DNA of 64,000 nt from a virus: IMG/VR virus record IMGVR_UViG_3300032163_000002, positions 1 through 64,000 of that record, one strand, 5' to 3'. Positions within the stretch are counted from its first letter, which is position 1. Every line of letters begins with the position of its first letter. Below, in pieces: positions 63,365-64,000 of this stretch. A model generated the notes under the pieces. It was not told the origin of the DNA. It did not search any database and worked only from the letters and a program-made list of their open reading frames with translations. The translations under genes and the position numbers were made by a program.

Positions 63365-63957
63365 ACATCCTCTTTTAGATTTTCCGGTAGCGAAATTTGA
63401 AGTACAGCTTTCACAAACTCTTCCGGAGGAGCATACCCGTGAGCCTTGACATAATGGTAAATCATGTCCGGCGCCATGTAGACCACGCCCTCACCCACGA
63501 CGTAAATTTCCGATGCGCCCCCTTCGTCCTCATACCCCCACTGAACCGGATTCCGTATGCACTGCTTCAGTGCGATGAACGGACAAGGATGCCAGCCCAA
63601 CGTGTGATTGCAAGAAACGAGCCTCCAACCGTCACCCGTAGCACAAAGAAAATGGAGAGCGTTCAGAAATTCTTTGGACGGCGTAGCTGTAGGAATCGAG
63701 TGTTCTGCTGGATTCAGCCAGCCAATGTTCAGTGCCGGAAATTTCTTCAATTCCTCCCTGCGAAAACTCATAGGTGTCTTACCCTTGAGCCACTCCCACG
63801 ACACGGCCTTCTGCCAGTAAATCTCGTAGGGAGGATAGGGTTTGTCAGTATAAGGGGTAAGATCCGCAAAATAAGCCATCAGGCTTTCTCCTTCGCCGCA
63901 AAAAAACGCCAAAGCTTCCACCATACCCGAATAAATATGTTCACTTTTCTTCTCCAT
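63361..63957 (-). CDS. Conserved phage hypothetical (198 aa)
   Basis: AYFADLTPYTDKPYPPYEIYWQ, then ALNIGWLNPAEHSIPTATPSKEFLNALHFLC and LGWHPCPF. I recall a phage family with LN-x-GWL...P-x-x-F-x-x-x-L-x-x-L and a C-terminal HxCxFC site. Here the Cys pair is reduced to HPCPF. Upstream ribosome site is weak. Confidence 0.62.
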   Translation of the reverse strand: MEKKSEHIYSGMVEALAFFCGEGESLMAYFADLTPYTDKPYPPYEIYWQKAVSWEWLKGKTPMSFRREELKKFPALNIGWLNPAEHSIPTATPSKEFLNALHFLCATGDGWRLVSCNHTLGWHPCPFIALKQCIRNPVQWGYEDEGGASEIYVVGEGVVYMAPDMIYHYVKAHGYAPPEEFVKAVLQISLPENLKEDV

Positions 63958-64000
63958 ACACAATGCCCGACGCACACATAAGGATTACGGTAAATAAGTA

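Overview
The window is part of a large, strictly lytic-looking tailed-phage genome (Caudoviricetes, contractile tail). Essentially every supported gene reads on the minus strand, so transcription runs from high to low coordinates. Genes are packed with overlaps of the ATGA or GTGA type, and many start at GTG or TTG behind good ribosome-binding sites. No rRNA, tRNA, integrase or host-like metabolic operon was recognised. The host cannot be named from this sequence.

Late module (about 1-26.4 kb). In transcription order this holds several small accessory proteins, a gp21-like prohead protease fused to a scaffold with two in-frame internal starts, a T4 gp23-like major capsid protein, gp13/gp14/gp15-like neck and tail-completion proteins, a gp10-like tail-completion protein, the tail sheath (with three inserted repeat domains), an Ig-like protein and two tail-fibre proteins. 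The order protease-scaffold-capsid-neck-sheath is the T4 order. Interleaved are many zinc-ribbon and unknown proteins that share a short helix-like segment of the form xIVxxLLxE. It resembles the capsid-targeting peptide of T4 internal proteins, ending in the L/I-x-E cleavage signature of gp21-type proteases.

Accessory region (about 26.4-64 kb). This is a dense array of about 90 small genes, mostly conserved-phage hypotheticals, zinc-ribbon proteins and small membrane proteins. Recognisable members are a MazG-like pyrophosphohydrolase, an adenylosuccinate synthetase homologue (PurA/PurZ family), a VWA-domain protein, a HAD hydrolase, a papain-like protease, a nucleotidyltransferase, a RyR-domain protein, a degenerate cyclic-phosphate receiver, a HicB-like protein and five HNH endonucleases. 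The PurA/PurZ-like plus MazG-like pair raises the possibility of modified-purine (2-aminoadenine) metabolism, but catalytic Asp13 is kept and DatZ/DpoZ are not in the window.

Regulation. Eleven near-identical sigma70-type promoters (TTGACT/A, 17-bp spacer, TATATT-like -10) fall into two repeated classes. Class A carries GTAATAAGTAACC in the spacer. Class B carries a CTTAC-N4-GTAAG palindrome overlapping the -10. One class B promoter drives an apparent 130-nt small RNA with its own terminator. A different short element (ACTATCT) sits 14-25 nt upstream of at least ten starts, mainly in the late module. Several Rho-independent terminators separate the transcription units. Three genes carry frameshifting lesions.
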